The notes beneath the pieces were generated by a model. That model searched no databases. It was not told the DNA's origin and worked only from the letters and a program-made list of their open reading frames with translations. Source: Prinia subflava (taxonomy: Eukaryota > Chordata > Aves > Passeriformes > Cisticolidae). From it: DNA of 64,000 nt. The stretch lies in assembly GCF_021018805.1 (NCBI RefSeq), contig NC_086257.1:13760693-13824692 (forward strand), in the 5' to 3' direction. Shown in pieces: positions 14,205 to 22,150 of this stretch (positions are counted from its first letter, which is position 1; each line of letters begins with the position of its first letter). The position numbers and the translations under genes are program-made.

Positions 14205-14237
14205 ACAGGGCATGGTGCAGTCTGTACCATGCCCTGT
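14205..14237. repeat. Perfect 12-bp inverted repeat hairpin
   Basis: ACAGGGCATGGT (14205-14216) is the exact reverse complement of ACCATGCCCTGT (14226-14237). The 9-nt spacer can add a G-U and two Watson-Crick pairs, leaving a 3-nt loop. Confidence 0.85.
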
Positions 14238-15039
14238 GGCCAGTGTTTGCTCTCTTGGGGCCGGAAGGCAAATCCCAGGGCTCTTATCGCGCCAGTCAGA
14301 TAAGGGTTAATGCCCCAGCAGTTGTGCTGAGCTGGCTTTATTGGCAATAAACCCCTTCTGGGAGCAGCTTCCTAATCATTACAGATTGCAGGTAGCCTTA
14401 ACTCCAAGGCTGTCCTTCAGCAACAGCACCTCTGCCCTGCCCTGCTGCCCCTGCACTCCCCTTGGCAAACAGCAGGAGCAGAGCCCCTCCAACTCTGCAC
14501 CCCTTCAGTGCCACACAGCCCCCTCGCAACCCTCACTATGGTGCTGGCACAAGGGGCATGTGTCCCCAGTGCTCAGTGTGGATGCTGGTGCAGGGCTGAG
14601 CAGGAAAACGGTCCAGAGGCTATGGCCTGTGTGGATCATATCACTGTCCTTGAAAGGCACTGGAATGGGGAGCTGGTACCCCTGGGGCACAGCCCTGCTT
14701 GGGCAGAGACATCAGAAATCACTCCTGCTGCAGAGGCTGGGAAGGGGAGAAGATTGTCCCAGCCAGTTCCCAGCACCAGCTGATCACACGGCCACAAATG
14801 TTTAATAAATGGGAGTGGAGTCGTTTGTCTGGGCTGATCTCCCCAGGAAGTCTGTGCTCCACAAAACAAACCGGGCTTTTGTTTGACTTGTTTTAAGTAA
14901 AACACGTCATCCCTGTAAATCACAGGTCCCCTTCCCTGCCCCAGGGGCAGAGGCAGAGCAAAGTGGGCTGCTGGCCTAGAGGCGCTGGTGCAAGCCAGAG
15001 CCACGGGCTGGCAAGTCTGGTCCCACCATCGGGCTGTGT

Positions 15040-15500
15040 GTCCCAACTGGAAGCCGCGGGGCTGGAGCATCCCGGCACCCGCAGCCCGTTGCCGCCCCAG
15101 CCTGCTCACACGCCCCGCTGCAGGCAGCCCCCAGGCAGGTTTGCGGCGCCGCTCCCGGGGAACTCTCATCCCGGCTCCCCCAAATCCCAACCCGGCTGCC
15201 AGGCTGCTTTTCCACCGCCCCTCGCTCCCTGCGGGCCGGACGCCTGGATGCCAGCCCAAGGTCAGCCGCCGGCCGCGGGCCCTCGGCACGAGCGCGGCCG
15301 GTGGCCGGGGACAGGCGGCCGGGGGCTGCGCCGCCTCCGGGCCGGCTCCGGGCCGCGGCGTGCGGGCGGCGTGCGGCCGCGGGCTGCCGGCCTCCGGCCC
15401 CGCCGCCTGCCAGCGGGGGCCGGGCGCGCTCGTGTGCGGCGGCAGCGGCGCGCTCCCTCCCGCGCTCCCCACACCGCTGGCAGCCCGCCACCGCGCCGGG
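15040..15500. other. Orphan CpG island 3' of HES1
   Basis: CpG dinucleotides are abundant and GC content very high here, in contrast to the CpG-poor surroundings. Long open frames exist on both strands, but all are Ala/Pro/Arg/Gly-rich and lack domains, so I call no protein. It could be a promoter for a non-coding transcript or a CpG-rich enhancer. Confidence 0.7.
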
Positions 15501-15539
15501 GGTTCGCTCCTTTCTCACGACCTCTCAGGTTCCTGAGCT

Positions 15540-15830
15540 CATCTGGGAGCTATTCATTTCCTGCCAGAAAACAGCCTTGCCTGCTAAAAAAACCACCTTG
15601 GCCGCAGAGCGGCCCAGGGCTTGGTACGAGGGCTCTCCCGGCTTAAATCATAAAGCTCCGGCTGTCTGGCTGGAATCAAAGGCAGGGCGGGCGTGGGGGG
15701 GCGCGGGGGGCCTGTGCCATATGGTAGCACTTAAGAGCCAAGGAGGAAGCAAGGAGGGGCTTTTGCACCGCTCACGAGGAGTGTGGGAAAAGTTAATTGA
15801 CTTTAATGACAGGTTTCCCGGGACGGCAGC
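15540..15830. promoter_or_regulatory. Candidate enhancer next to the orphan CpG island
   Basis: Contains AAATCATAAA and GGAATCAAAGGC (TCF-like) near 15647-15680. At 15782-15789 lies TGTGGGAA (RBPJ consensus), followed by AGTTAATTGACTTTAATGAC (homeodomain cores). It lies about 2.4 kb past the HES1 poly(A) site. Motif evidence only. Confidence 0.35.
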
Positions 15831-17070
15831 AGCAGCAGATGGAAGGGAGCTGCGGGGATGCGAGGCGCAGCCGGGGCTGTAAGCTCCGTGGTGGGTGGGG
15901 GGCAAGGCAGGGCACTGGGAAGGCAGGAAAAGCCCCCTGCCCATGGACCCCCGTGCAGGTGCACTGCAGGCAGGGATGGGAGTACTGCTCCTTCTAGCTC
16001 AGCACCCTCCGGTCTGCAAATGCACCCACAGAATTGTGGCAAAGTGCCGACCAACCCAGGAGTGGTCATGAGAAAGGCAGACCTGCCTCCAGCCCTTCCC
16101 AGGACCCTCTCCGCTGGCTGACAGGGCTCAGCACGGTGCCCAGGGAAGCCAACAGGAGCTGCATCCATCCCATCTGGCAGCACAAAGTCCAGTCCCTTTT
16201 CCTACCTGTCCTGCACAGTCCCCATGCAGGGTCATAGCTCAGCCCTTCCCTGCCCCTCCCAACCCGCCCTTACCCTTGCCTGCTCATCCCACAGCATCAG
16301 TGTAAAGGCATTTGCTGCACCTGAAGGAAAATTCCCACACACAATGATCCACAGAGCCACAGCCTGCATTTGTCATCCCAATTTGTCACGGGCTCAGTGA
16401 ACTGGCACCAAGAGCACAGCTCTTGGGAATTGCTCTGATCCCCTTAAAGCTCACAAACTCAAGCAGATCTCTCATGTCAACAGGCTGTGGGATAGCGTAA
16501 ACAGAGAAAGCTTTGGAGAAACCGGTCCAAGCATGCCATATCTGCTTTATACTAGGCTATTTAAACTCCATTAGCAAATAGGTTCATCTTGTCTTTCACT
16601 CCGGGATCTGCTGTATGTTCTCCATTAGCCTACAGCAAAGTCTCTTTTTTCTAATGTGCTTTCCAAACTGACTGCTTCAGCAGAAAAGGAAGACTCTGCT
16701 CAAATGGAACAGCATTTATGCTTATAGGTGATGCATTACTGGTCTACATCAGCTCCACACAAGCCACCCAGCAATAGGAGCTGGTCTGATGTAATTCTGA
16801 GACAGGTCCTGCGAGCACTTCTCAGAACACGAGGTGGGCTCAGTCCTACCCTCAGTACCTCCAGTGCAGAAAGGTGACACTGGCTGCTGGAAGGGAAGGA
16901 AAGCTCAGCCTGTACAGCTACACACCTGCCTTGGGACAGCAAATCTGATATTCCCAAGCCTTGCACACAAAACCTGGATGTGAAATGCCTTTGTATGGGT
17001 GGCAATGCAGGCAGGACAGCAAGGTGTTGGAGGAGAGAGAAGGGAAAGCTCATCCCAGGGAGATCAGCTC

Positions 17071-17117
<47 letters not shown>

Positions 17118-18234
17118 GCCACTGCCCCCAGCCTCATCAGCACATCCTGCAGAGAGAGATATCCCAGGCACATACCACTCCCTTCCCAGGATGTATTTTC
17201 AGATCAGATGAGTATGTTTCTCTACCAGGAGCAAAGCTGGGGAGTCAAACCCCAGCAGGTTTAATCCATCTGGTGTCACTCTCCTCAGCACCTGGATACA
17301 GTCAAGCACCTGGCTGATCCAGACAAAATCCAACAAGCTTTTGCAGCAGGATTTGGACAGAAACCCCAGTGGATCCTGGCACATCTCAAAGCTTTCCGCT
17401 CTAAGTTAGGACTTGTTAAGAAGGGCCATGCAAGCTGTAACCTGAGACTGCTGCTCACCACTATCTATGGCTTGCATCTTGCCTGGAAACAGGGCATCCC
17501 CAAGTCACAGGGGTCAGCTGCAGCACATGATTAGAGTCCTTGCAGCCCCACATCACTCCCTCGACCACGTGTTTTCCATATAACAGCAGAGGAAATGCCC
17601 AACTCTATCAAAACCACATGCAAAGCATTAATCATCAAGCACAGCTTGGCTGGTGCTCAGGGTCGGGAACAGCTCTGTGCTTTTAAGTCCAGGTGGAGGT
17701 AGTGCCCAGCGCCTGCTGCAGCCTGTCAGCCAGGAGACAGGAGCACTCGTGTCAGGCTTGTCCTGTGGAGAGCCACTGCTTTTGTAACACGAGAAGCTGG
17801 CAGGCACCACTCTCTCAATCAACTGACTGGAGTCACTTGCAATTTACACTACAGCCTGGGAAGCAGGCTCCTCCGGGTCCAGGGCAGGAGGCTCACCCGG
17901 GCAGCTCAATGTCTTGCTTTACCATGGCTACAGCAACTCCATCAGCCCGAGGTGCCAGAACAGAGCAGAGGTGCTTCCCACAGCACGGCAAATACAAGCT
18001 CCTTTTAACAAGTCTGATTAATTGAGCTGCTCCCAAAGAAGCAGTAATTACATCTGCCCCAGGGCAGGGAGAGGGGCCAGGTGATTTCACAAGACAGAGG
18101 GGACAGACAGTCTGAGTGACAGCTCCAGCCTGGCAAGCAGGACAAAGCAGCCCCGGAACAGCAAGATCCATAGGCAGCCAGGAACTGGGCTCCCTCCTAT
18201 GCACACATGCCAGAGCTCAAGTTTTCTCCAAAGG
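15831..18234. other. Downstream flank of HES1, no gene recognised
   Basis: Unique-looking non-coding DNA with an A41 tract at 17074-17114. The block at about 16540-16640 (CTATTTAAACTCCATTAGCAA) is AT-rich and could be regulatory. No transcript evidence can be read. Confidence 0.5.
17074..17114 (+). repeat. A41 tract
   Basis: Forty-one consecutive A, 1.1 kb past the HES1 poly(A) site. No attached retroposon body was recognised. Confidence 0.9.
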
Positions 18235-18257
18235 CCTTCCAAAATGGAAGGGAAACT

Positions 18258-18263
18258 TTTATT
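18258..18263 (-). terminator. HES1: HES1 polyadenylation signal AATAAA
   Basis: A canonical AATAAA on the minus strand lies 232 nt past the stop codon. It sits inside an AAAATAAAAG context, with a TGTGTG-containing stretch about 60 nt downstream. Cleavage is expected near 18235-18245. Confidence 0.8.
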
Positions 18264-18314
18264 TTAAGAGCATTCTAAAAAAAGAAAAAACCCAACCGAA
18301 AAACAAACCCCCAA

Positions 18315-18322
18315 TCTTTGGT
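18315..18322 (-). promoter_or_regulatory. HES1: miR-9-5p 8-mer seed match in HES1 3' UTR
   Basis: The transcript reads ACCAAAGA here: a full complement to miR-9-5p seed positions 2-8 plus the A opposite position 1. miR-9 repression of Hes1 is established in mouse neural progenitors, where it damps the oscillation. The site itself is read directly from the sequence; its use in this bird is inferred. Confidence 0.7.
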
Positions 18323-18432
18323 GTCACATAAGGAAAGGGAGGAAAGGAAGGAAAAAGATCTCGTGTAAAACACGAAACACTGTCAAGGGAGTGCTATGGT
18401 ACAAAGGCACAATCCAATATGAACATATAATC

Positions 18433-18440
18433 TATGTACA
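18433..18440 (-). promoter_or_regulatory. HES1: Pumilio response element UGUACAUA in HES1 3' UTR
   Basis: The transcript reads UGUACAUA, matching the PUM1/PUM2 consensus UGUANAUA, 55 nt past the stop codon. Pumilio binding usually promotes deadenylation, which fits an unstable oscillator mRNA. Function is inferred from the motif. Confidence 0.55.
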
Positions 18441-18494
18441 GCCGTGCCAGCAGCACGGGGTGCAGTGCCAAGTCCAGTCCGGTGCCCGCCACCC

Positions 18495-20176
18495 TCACCA
18501 GGGTCTCCAGACTGAGTCGGCTGTGCCGGGTGGCGGGCCTGGCGGCGAGGCAGCAGTGGCAGCTGTGGGTGGGCCACCATACAGAGGCAGCACAGCTCCA
18601 CCAGGAGCAAAGGCAGTGCTGGGAATGAGGAAGGCAAACTGCCCATCAGAGGCCGGCAGCAGCTGGAAGCCACCGTACACTTTGGCTGCATCGGCACCTG
18701 GCTTGCAGGGCATGCCCGGGAGCGGCCCCACGCCGCTGCCCGGAGGAACCAGGGGTGGCCCGAAGGCTGCGGCTGGTGGCAACGGGGGCGGTGGGGGGGG
18801 CGCAGGGTAGTTCATGGTGTTGATCTGAGTCATGCAGCTGGCCAGGTGGCCCAGGAGCCGGGTGCGCACCTCAGTGTTGACGCCCTCGCAGGTGGAGAGG
18901 AACCGCGTCACCTCGTTCATGCACTCGCTGAAGCCGGCTCGGTACTTGCCCAGTACTGTGGGGTCTGTGCTCAGGGCAGCTGTGGAAGGAGAGAGGCACA
19001 CAGCAGTCAGCAGGCTGCACGGGGAAGAGGGGTGCACAGCCCACCAGCATTGCATCCTGTACCCCTCTGAGCTAGGAATCCAGATGGGGAAAGCAGTCCC
19101 TCTGGCAGTATGTCTTGTGTTCCCCAGTGCCAAGAATTTGCATGGAGAGCACAGCCTCTGCTACCAAGTCACCAGTGCCAGGGACCCAGGTGGGGAACAG
19201 GCAAGTCCCAAGAATCTCCTTATGTCCTCATGTACCAGGGACGCAGGTTGGAAACACAGTCCCTCCAGTAGCTCTTGTGCCTCTCACATCCCTGGAACAG
19301 GTCCATGTGCAGAACAGAGCTCTGCTAGTAGAGGGAACTCAGGCTGGGACCAAAGCCCTCCCAGAGCCTTCCAGCACCAGAAATGCACAAACAACACAGT
19401 GATCGTCTCAGCATCTCCTTATTGGGGATACTAGCTCAAAGCATGATGCTCCTCACCACCCCCCAGAAGCAGGGATGGACCACTGTGTCCCCCATGACTC
19501 TCCAGTACACAGGATTCAGGTGCGGAGCCACTGGCACCAGGAATACAGCTTCAGAACACAGTACCCTCTCTCCATCACTCCCGGGGGATGCAGGTGCACA
19601 GCCTGCTGCTCCTGCTACCCTCTCTACCGAGCAGGCAGGCAGTGTGTGATGTCTCTAGCCCCCGGCTTACAGGCAGAGCCACCCCAGCTCGCTCTCTCCG
19701 GTTCCCCCTCGGGACTCACCAGTCATCTGGGCTCGCTGGAGGCTCCGCAGGTGCTTGACGGTCATCTCCAGAATGTCGGCCTTCTCCAGCTTGGAATGCC
19801 GGGAGCTCTGCGGGAACAGGCGGGGCTCAGACCGGCCCGGCAGCGCCGTTTGCCCCCGCGCCCCCCGCCCCAACTCCCCCGCGCTTACATCCTTCTTCAG
19901 TGCGTCCAGGATGAGCGTCTTCAGCTGCCCCAGGCTCTCATTGATGCGCGCTCGCCGCCGCTTCTCCATGATAGGCTTAGAGGACTGCAAGAGAGGAGAC
20001 AGTCGGCGCCTGCCGCGGCTCCGCACGGCGCTGCCCGTTCCATCCCATCCTGGCCCGGCCACCCTTACCTTGCGGTGCTCCGCCGCCGTCTTCGGCTTGT
20101 CGGGCGTCGCATTGACGCTGGCGGGGGTGGCGGCCACCGGCGAGGCGCTACTCTTCTCCATCAGGTCGGCCGGCAT
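18495..20176 (-). CDS. HES1: HES1, bHLH-Orange transcriptional repressor (4 exons, 258 aa)
   Basis: Coding exons, each bounded by GT/AG, are 20069-20176, 19889-19984, 19720-19807 and 18495-18979. The introns are 84, 81 and 740 bp, and the sum is 777 nt with a TGA stop. The protein starts MPADLMEK and has a basic region with the HES-type proline ([15 protein letters not shown], about residues 37-51). Helix-loop-helix follows to about residue 95, the Orange domain at about 108-147, a poly-proline run at 156-166 and a terminal WRPW at 255-258 that recruits Groucho/TLE co-repressors. HES1 is a nuclear Notch target. It binds N-box/E-box DNA as a dimer and represses proneural genes and itself. The N-terminal [11 protein letters not shown] and [12 protein letters not shown] stretches, the promoter and the 3' UTR fit HES1 better than its paralogue HES4, though bird HES1 and HES4 are similar. 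It is shorter than the 280-residue human protein and ends at WRPW without the mammalian RN. The start ATG has A at -3. Confidence 0.95.
18980..19719 (-). repeat. HES1: HES1 intron 3 with degenerate tandem repeat
   Basis: The third intron is 740 bp, far longer than introns 1 and 2. From about 19050 to 19640 it holds diverged copies of a unit of roughly 55-65 bp with the core CCAGTGCCAGGGACCCAGGT followed by GGGGAACA and a CT-rich tail. Clear related copies begin near 19066, 19126, 19171, 19231, 19289, 19340 and 19505. The donor GTGAGT and the acceptor TTCCACAG are intact. Confidence 0.6.
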
Positions 20177-20301
20177 GGTGCGCCGCCGGGAAGAGGCGCC
20201 GCGGCGGCACTGGGAGGGGGGGCCGGGCCGTGAGGGAGCGCTCGGGGCGGCGGCGGCGCGGCCGGCGGGGCGCGGGTGCCGCGCGCCCTTGGCCGCCCCT
20301 A

Positions 20302-20309
20302 CTTATATA
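20302..20309 (-). promoter_or_regulatory. HES1: HES1 TATA box
   Basis: Minus strand reads TATATAAG, flanked by CpG-rich DNA, 126 nt before the ATG. Transcription should start about 25-30 nt downstream, near 20272-20278, giving a 5' UTR of about 100 nt. The mammalian Hes1 promoter also has a TATA element in this position relative to the RBPJ sites. Confidence 0.85.
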
Positions 20310-20330
20310 GCGCGCGCCGCACGCGCGCGG

Positions 20331-20336
20331 CTCGTG
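20331..20336 (-). promoter_or_regulatory. HES1: N-box CACGAG overlapping the proximal RBPJ site
   Basis: Minus strand reads CACGAG, the HES-protein N-box (CACNAG), sharing four bases with the proximal RBPJ octamer. HES1 represses its own promoter through N-boxes, so repressor and activator could compete here. Binding is inferred. Confidence 0.6.
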
Positions 20337-20364
20337 TGAAACGTCCCCCGCCGCCGTTCCCACA
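20333..20364 (-). promoter_or_regulatory. HES1: Paired RBPJ (SPS) Notch-response sites
   Basis: On the plus strand CGTGTGAA (20333-20340) faces TTCCCACA (20357-20364). Read 5'->3' each is an RBPJ octamer, arranged head to head with exactly 16 bp between. This is the Su(H) paired-site design on which NICD-Mastermind complexes dimerise, known from Hes1, Hes5 and E(spl) promoters. The minus-strand TTTCACACGAGCC around the first site also matches the mouse Hes1 promoter as I remember it. Confidence 0.85.
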
Positions 20365-20375
20365 CTCGCGCCCAG

Positions 20376-20459
20376 CCAATGGGCGCCGCCCGCACGCGGC
20401 CCCGCTCGTGGACGGCGCCCGCCCATTGGCTGCGCGCCGCGCGGCGGCCGCCGGCCAAT
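20376..20459. promoter_or_regulatory. HES1: Three CCAAT (NF-Y) boxes
   Basis: CCAAT lies at 20376-20380 (plus), ATTGG at 20425-20429 (CCAAT on minus) and CCAAT at 20455-20459 (plus). Each has NF-Y-like flanks (GCCAATGG or CCATTGGC). They sit 70-150 bp upstream of the TATA box, the usual distance, within 84 bp. Confidence 0.75.
20405..20410 (-). promoter_or_regulatory. HES1: Second N-box CACGAG
   Basis: Minus strand reads CACGAG about 100 bp upstream of the TATA box, between CCAAT boxes. It is a candidate second autorepression site. Confidence 0.45.
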
Positions 20460-20533
20460 GGCGCGGGGCGGGCGGCCGCGGTTTAACCCCTTGGGCACCG
20501 CCCGCGGCGGGGGGGGCGCGGGGAGCGCCGCGC

Positions 20534-20550
20534 TAATTACCGGGTTAATT
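20534..20550. promoter_or_regulatory. Facing homeodomain core sites in the HES1 CpG island
   Basis: TAATTA (20534-20539) and TTAATT (20545-20550) flank CCGGG in otherwise AT-free DNA about 230 bp upstream of the TATA box. The contrast with the surrounding base composition suggests constraint; the factor is unknown. Confidence 0.4.
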
Positions 20551-21179
20551 GGCGCCCGTGGCAGGCGCGGCCCCGCCCGCTCCCCTCGGGGACAGCCGGC
20601 CCCGGGGCGGGCTACGCTGTGGGGGGCCGCGGCCCTCCGGGGTGAGGGCCGGGACGCGGCGGGCCGAGCCCAGCTGTGGTGGCCGGAGCGCAGCTACTGT
20701 GTGCGGGGGCTGCGGCGAACCGCGGGGCGCGCTGCGGTGGCTGCGTCCTCCCACGGTGCTCGCAGCATTGCCGCGGTCGCCCAGATCTCCCCCGGGGCAG
20801 CCTGGGTCTCCCAGAAGGAGAGGGGGGACCCACCTCCCCCCGGTCGCCCAGGTGCCCCCACGCCCGCTCGGGCGATGCCACGTGGTGCCGCCCCTGCCCC
20901 CGCCGGTGTGCCCGGGGCCGGGCAGGGCCGGTGCCCGGAGGAGCGCGGGGCACGGGGCAGGTGCGCCGTGGCACACTCAGGGCCCAGGGCGGTCGCCGCC
21001 CTGGTCCTGCTGCCCTGCTCGCACGCCAGGCTGGCGGCGCGGGCACAGACGCGGTGGTGCGTGCGCTGACATCGCGGGGCACAGGCGAAACCGCAGCGAG
21101 GGAGGTGCCTGTCCCTCGGCCCTGGCCCAGCCGCCCTGCTGCCACCTCCGGCTGGTTTGGACAGCTTGTGGGTTACTTT

Positions 21180-21383
21180 AAAAAAAAAAAAAAAAAAAAT
21201 TGCCTCGGGACTTGAATCCTTTTTTTTTTCTCCCCTCCGCTTGACTGACTTTCTCACACTCCTATTCCCATAGTCTGCCAGCTAGGCCTGAGTCATCCTG
21301 CCAAGAACTAGACCTGGCCTATTCAAAAATGTGCTCACTCGCTCTTTCTCTCTCTCTCTCTCTCTTTTTTTTTTTTTTTTTTT
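21180..21383. repeat. Mononucleotide A, T and CT tracts upstream of HES1
   Basis: A run of 20 A at 21180-21199, T at 21220-21229, then a CT dinucleotide tract at about 21342-21365 running into T at 21365-21383. These end the CpG island. No element attached to them was recognised. Confidence 0.9.
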
Positions 21384-21688
21384 GTATACACAGTAATGTT
21401 TTTCCACCTCCTCTTGTACCTGATCTGCACCTGTACAGGGCCAATCCCACACGTATCACCCGATCTTGCCTTTTCAGAGACCGTGAGAAAAATAAAGTTC
21501 AAGAAAGAAGAGACATGTTTGCAGATCTCACCGCTGCAAAGCCCTCGTCCCTGCAGAGGCTTGCCTGCTGAGCCTTCAGAGTTTAAAAAAAGAAAAATAA
21601 ATAAAAGGGAGAGTGTCATGTTTAAAACTGCGGAAAAGTACAAATCCAGGCTTTCTTTTAGCTTCTTTATGGAGTCTCAAACCTTTTG

Positions 21689-21691
<3 letters not shown>

Positions 21692-21736
<45 letters not shown>
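21692..21736 (+). repeat. A45 tract
   Basis: Forty-five consecutive A. The 300 bp before it are AT-rich (AATAAA-like strings near 21490 and 21597) but do not resemble a processed gene copy or a SINE that I know, and no target duplication is evident. Confidence 0.9.
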
Positions 21737-21739
<3 letters not shown>

Positions 21740-21740
<1 letters not shown>

Positions 21741-22150
21741 AAAAGCAAGCAGCCTTTAGCATGTAAGGTTTAACTTCAAATGAACAATATTTGACGTATT
21801 ATTTCAATTAGCTAGGCAGCTGGACAAACTCGAGTGAGGAAAAGACCGAGAGTGCACTGGGAAGTCAGTGCTGAAGTGCACTTTCTCAGTTATCTTCGTG
21901 GGGATATCGGAGGCAACAGATTAGAGTGAAAACTGCAGTCTGTTTTAGGAGAGCTTAAAAAGTTCTCCGCTGGATCAATATTTCTTCTAGTGCTGACATT
22001 TGCATATATTGGTGGGGAAGAAAGTTATGACAATTACTGAGCTGGTGTTCTCTCTCCCTCCTGCGGGGATTTGCAAAGGGCTGAGGAAACGCGGCGCTGG
22101 GCAGCCCGGTCCCTCCCGGCCGGAGTGAGAACAGCCTGCAATTATGTCTG
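21740..22150. promoter_or_regulatory. Candidate HES1-proximal upstream enhancer
   Basis: An AT-rich, low-repeat islet 1.5-1.9 kb upstream of the promoter, next to GC-rich DNA. It holds a SOX-type AACAAT (21784-21788 region), TCAATTAG homeodomain cores near 21805, and a perfect octamer ATTTGCAT at 21998-22005. Enhancer identity is inferred from motif clustering only. Confidence 0.4.

Larger units (their letters stand above)
18240..18494 (-). other. HES1: HES1 3' UTR
   Basis: The stretch runs from the TGA to about 20 nt past the AATAAA signal, roughly 255 nt. It matches my memory of mammalian HES1 3' UTRs in several blocks: the TATATGTTCATATTGGATTG block at about 18410-18430, the TTTTACACGAGATC block at about 18360-18375, and GAATGCTCTTAAAAT before the poly(A) signal. 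It carries a miR-9 seed match, a Pumilio motif and a pyrimidine-rich stretch at about 18329-18360. The 3' cleavage position is inferred from the signal, not observed. Confidence 0.8.
19700..21160. other. CpG island over HES1 5' half and promoter
   Basis: A continuous GC-rich, CpG-dense stretch covers exons 1-3, the promoter and about 0.9 kb of upstream DNA. The upstream part shows many open frames on both strands, as expected from GC-rich DNA without stops; none has recognisable domains. Confidence 0.85.

Noticed and set aside
14963..15646. 227-codon plus-strand and 278-codon minus-strand frames in the orphan CpG island
   Set aside because: Low-complexity Ala/Pro/Arg/Gly frames on both strands at once, as expected from GC content. 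No start context or splice signals support a gene.
18495..20176. HES4 as the identity of the gene
   Set aside because: HES4 is close in the bHLH and Orange domains, but the N-terminal segment, promoter layout, 3' UTR blocks and gene-desert setting fit HES1 better. Kept as the alternative until synteny is checked.
19475..20233. 252-codon plus-strand open frame across HES1 exons 1-3
   Set aside because: It is antisense to verified coding exons in a CpG island, where stops are rare. It is Arg/Pro/Ala-rich and has no domain.
20458..21215. Several 140-210 codon frames upstream of HES1
   Set aside because: Same cause: CpG-island DNA with few stops, with the frames ending in poly-A or poly-T tracts.
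21384..21736. Possible processed pseudogene or SINE ahead of the A45 tract
   Set aside because: The 300 bp before the tract contain no recognisable coding or tRNA/7SL-like sequence, and no flanking target duplication was seen.
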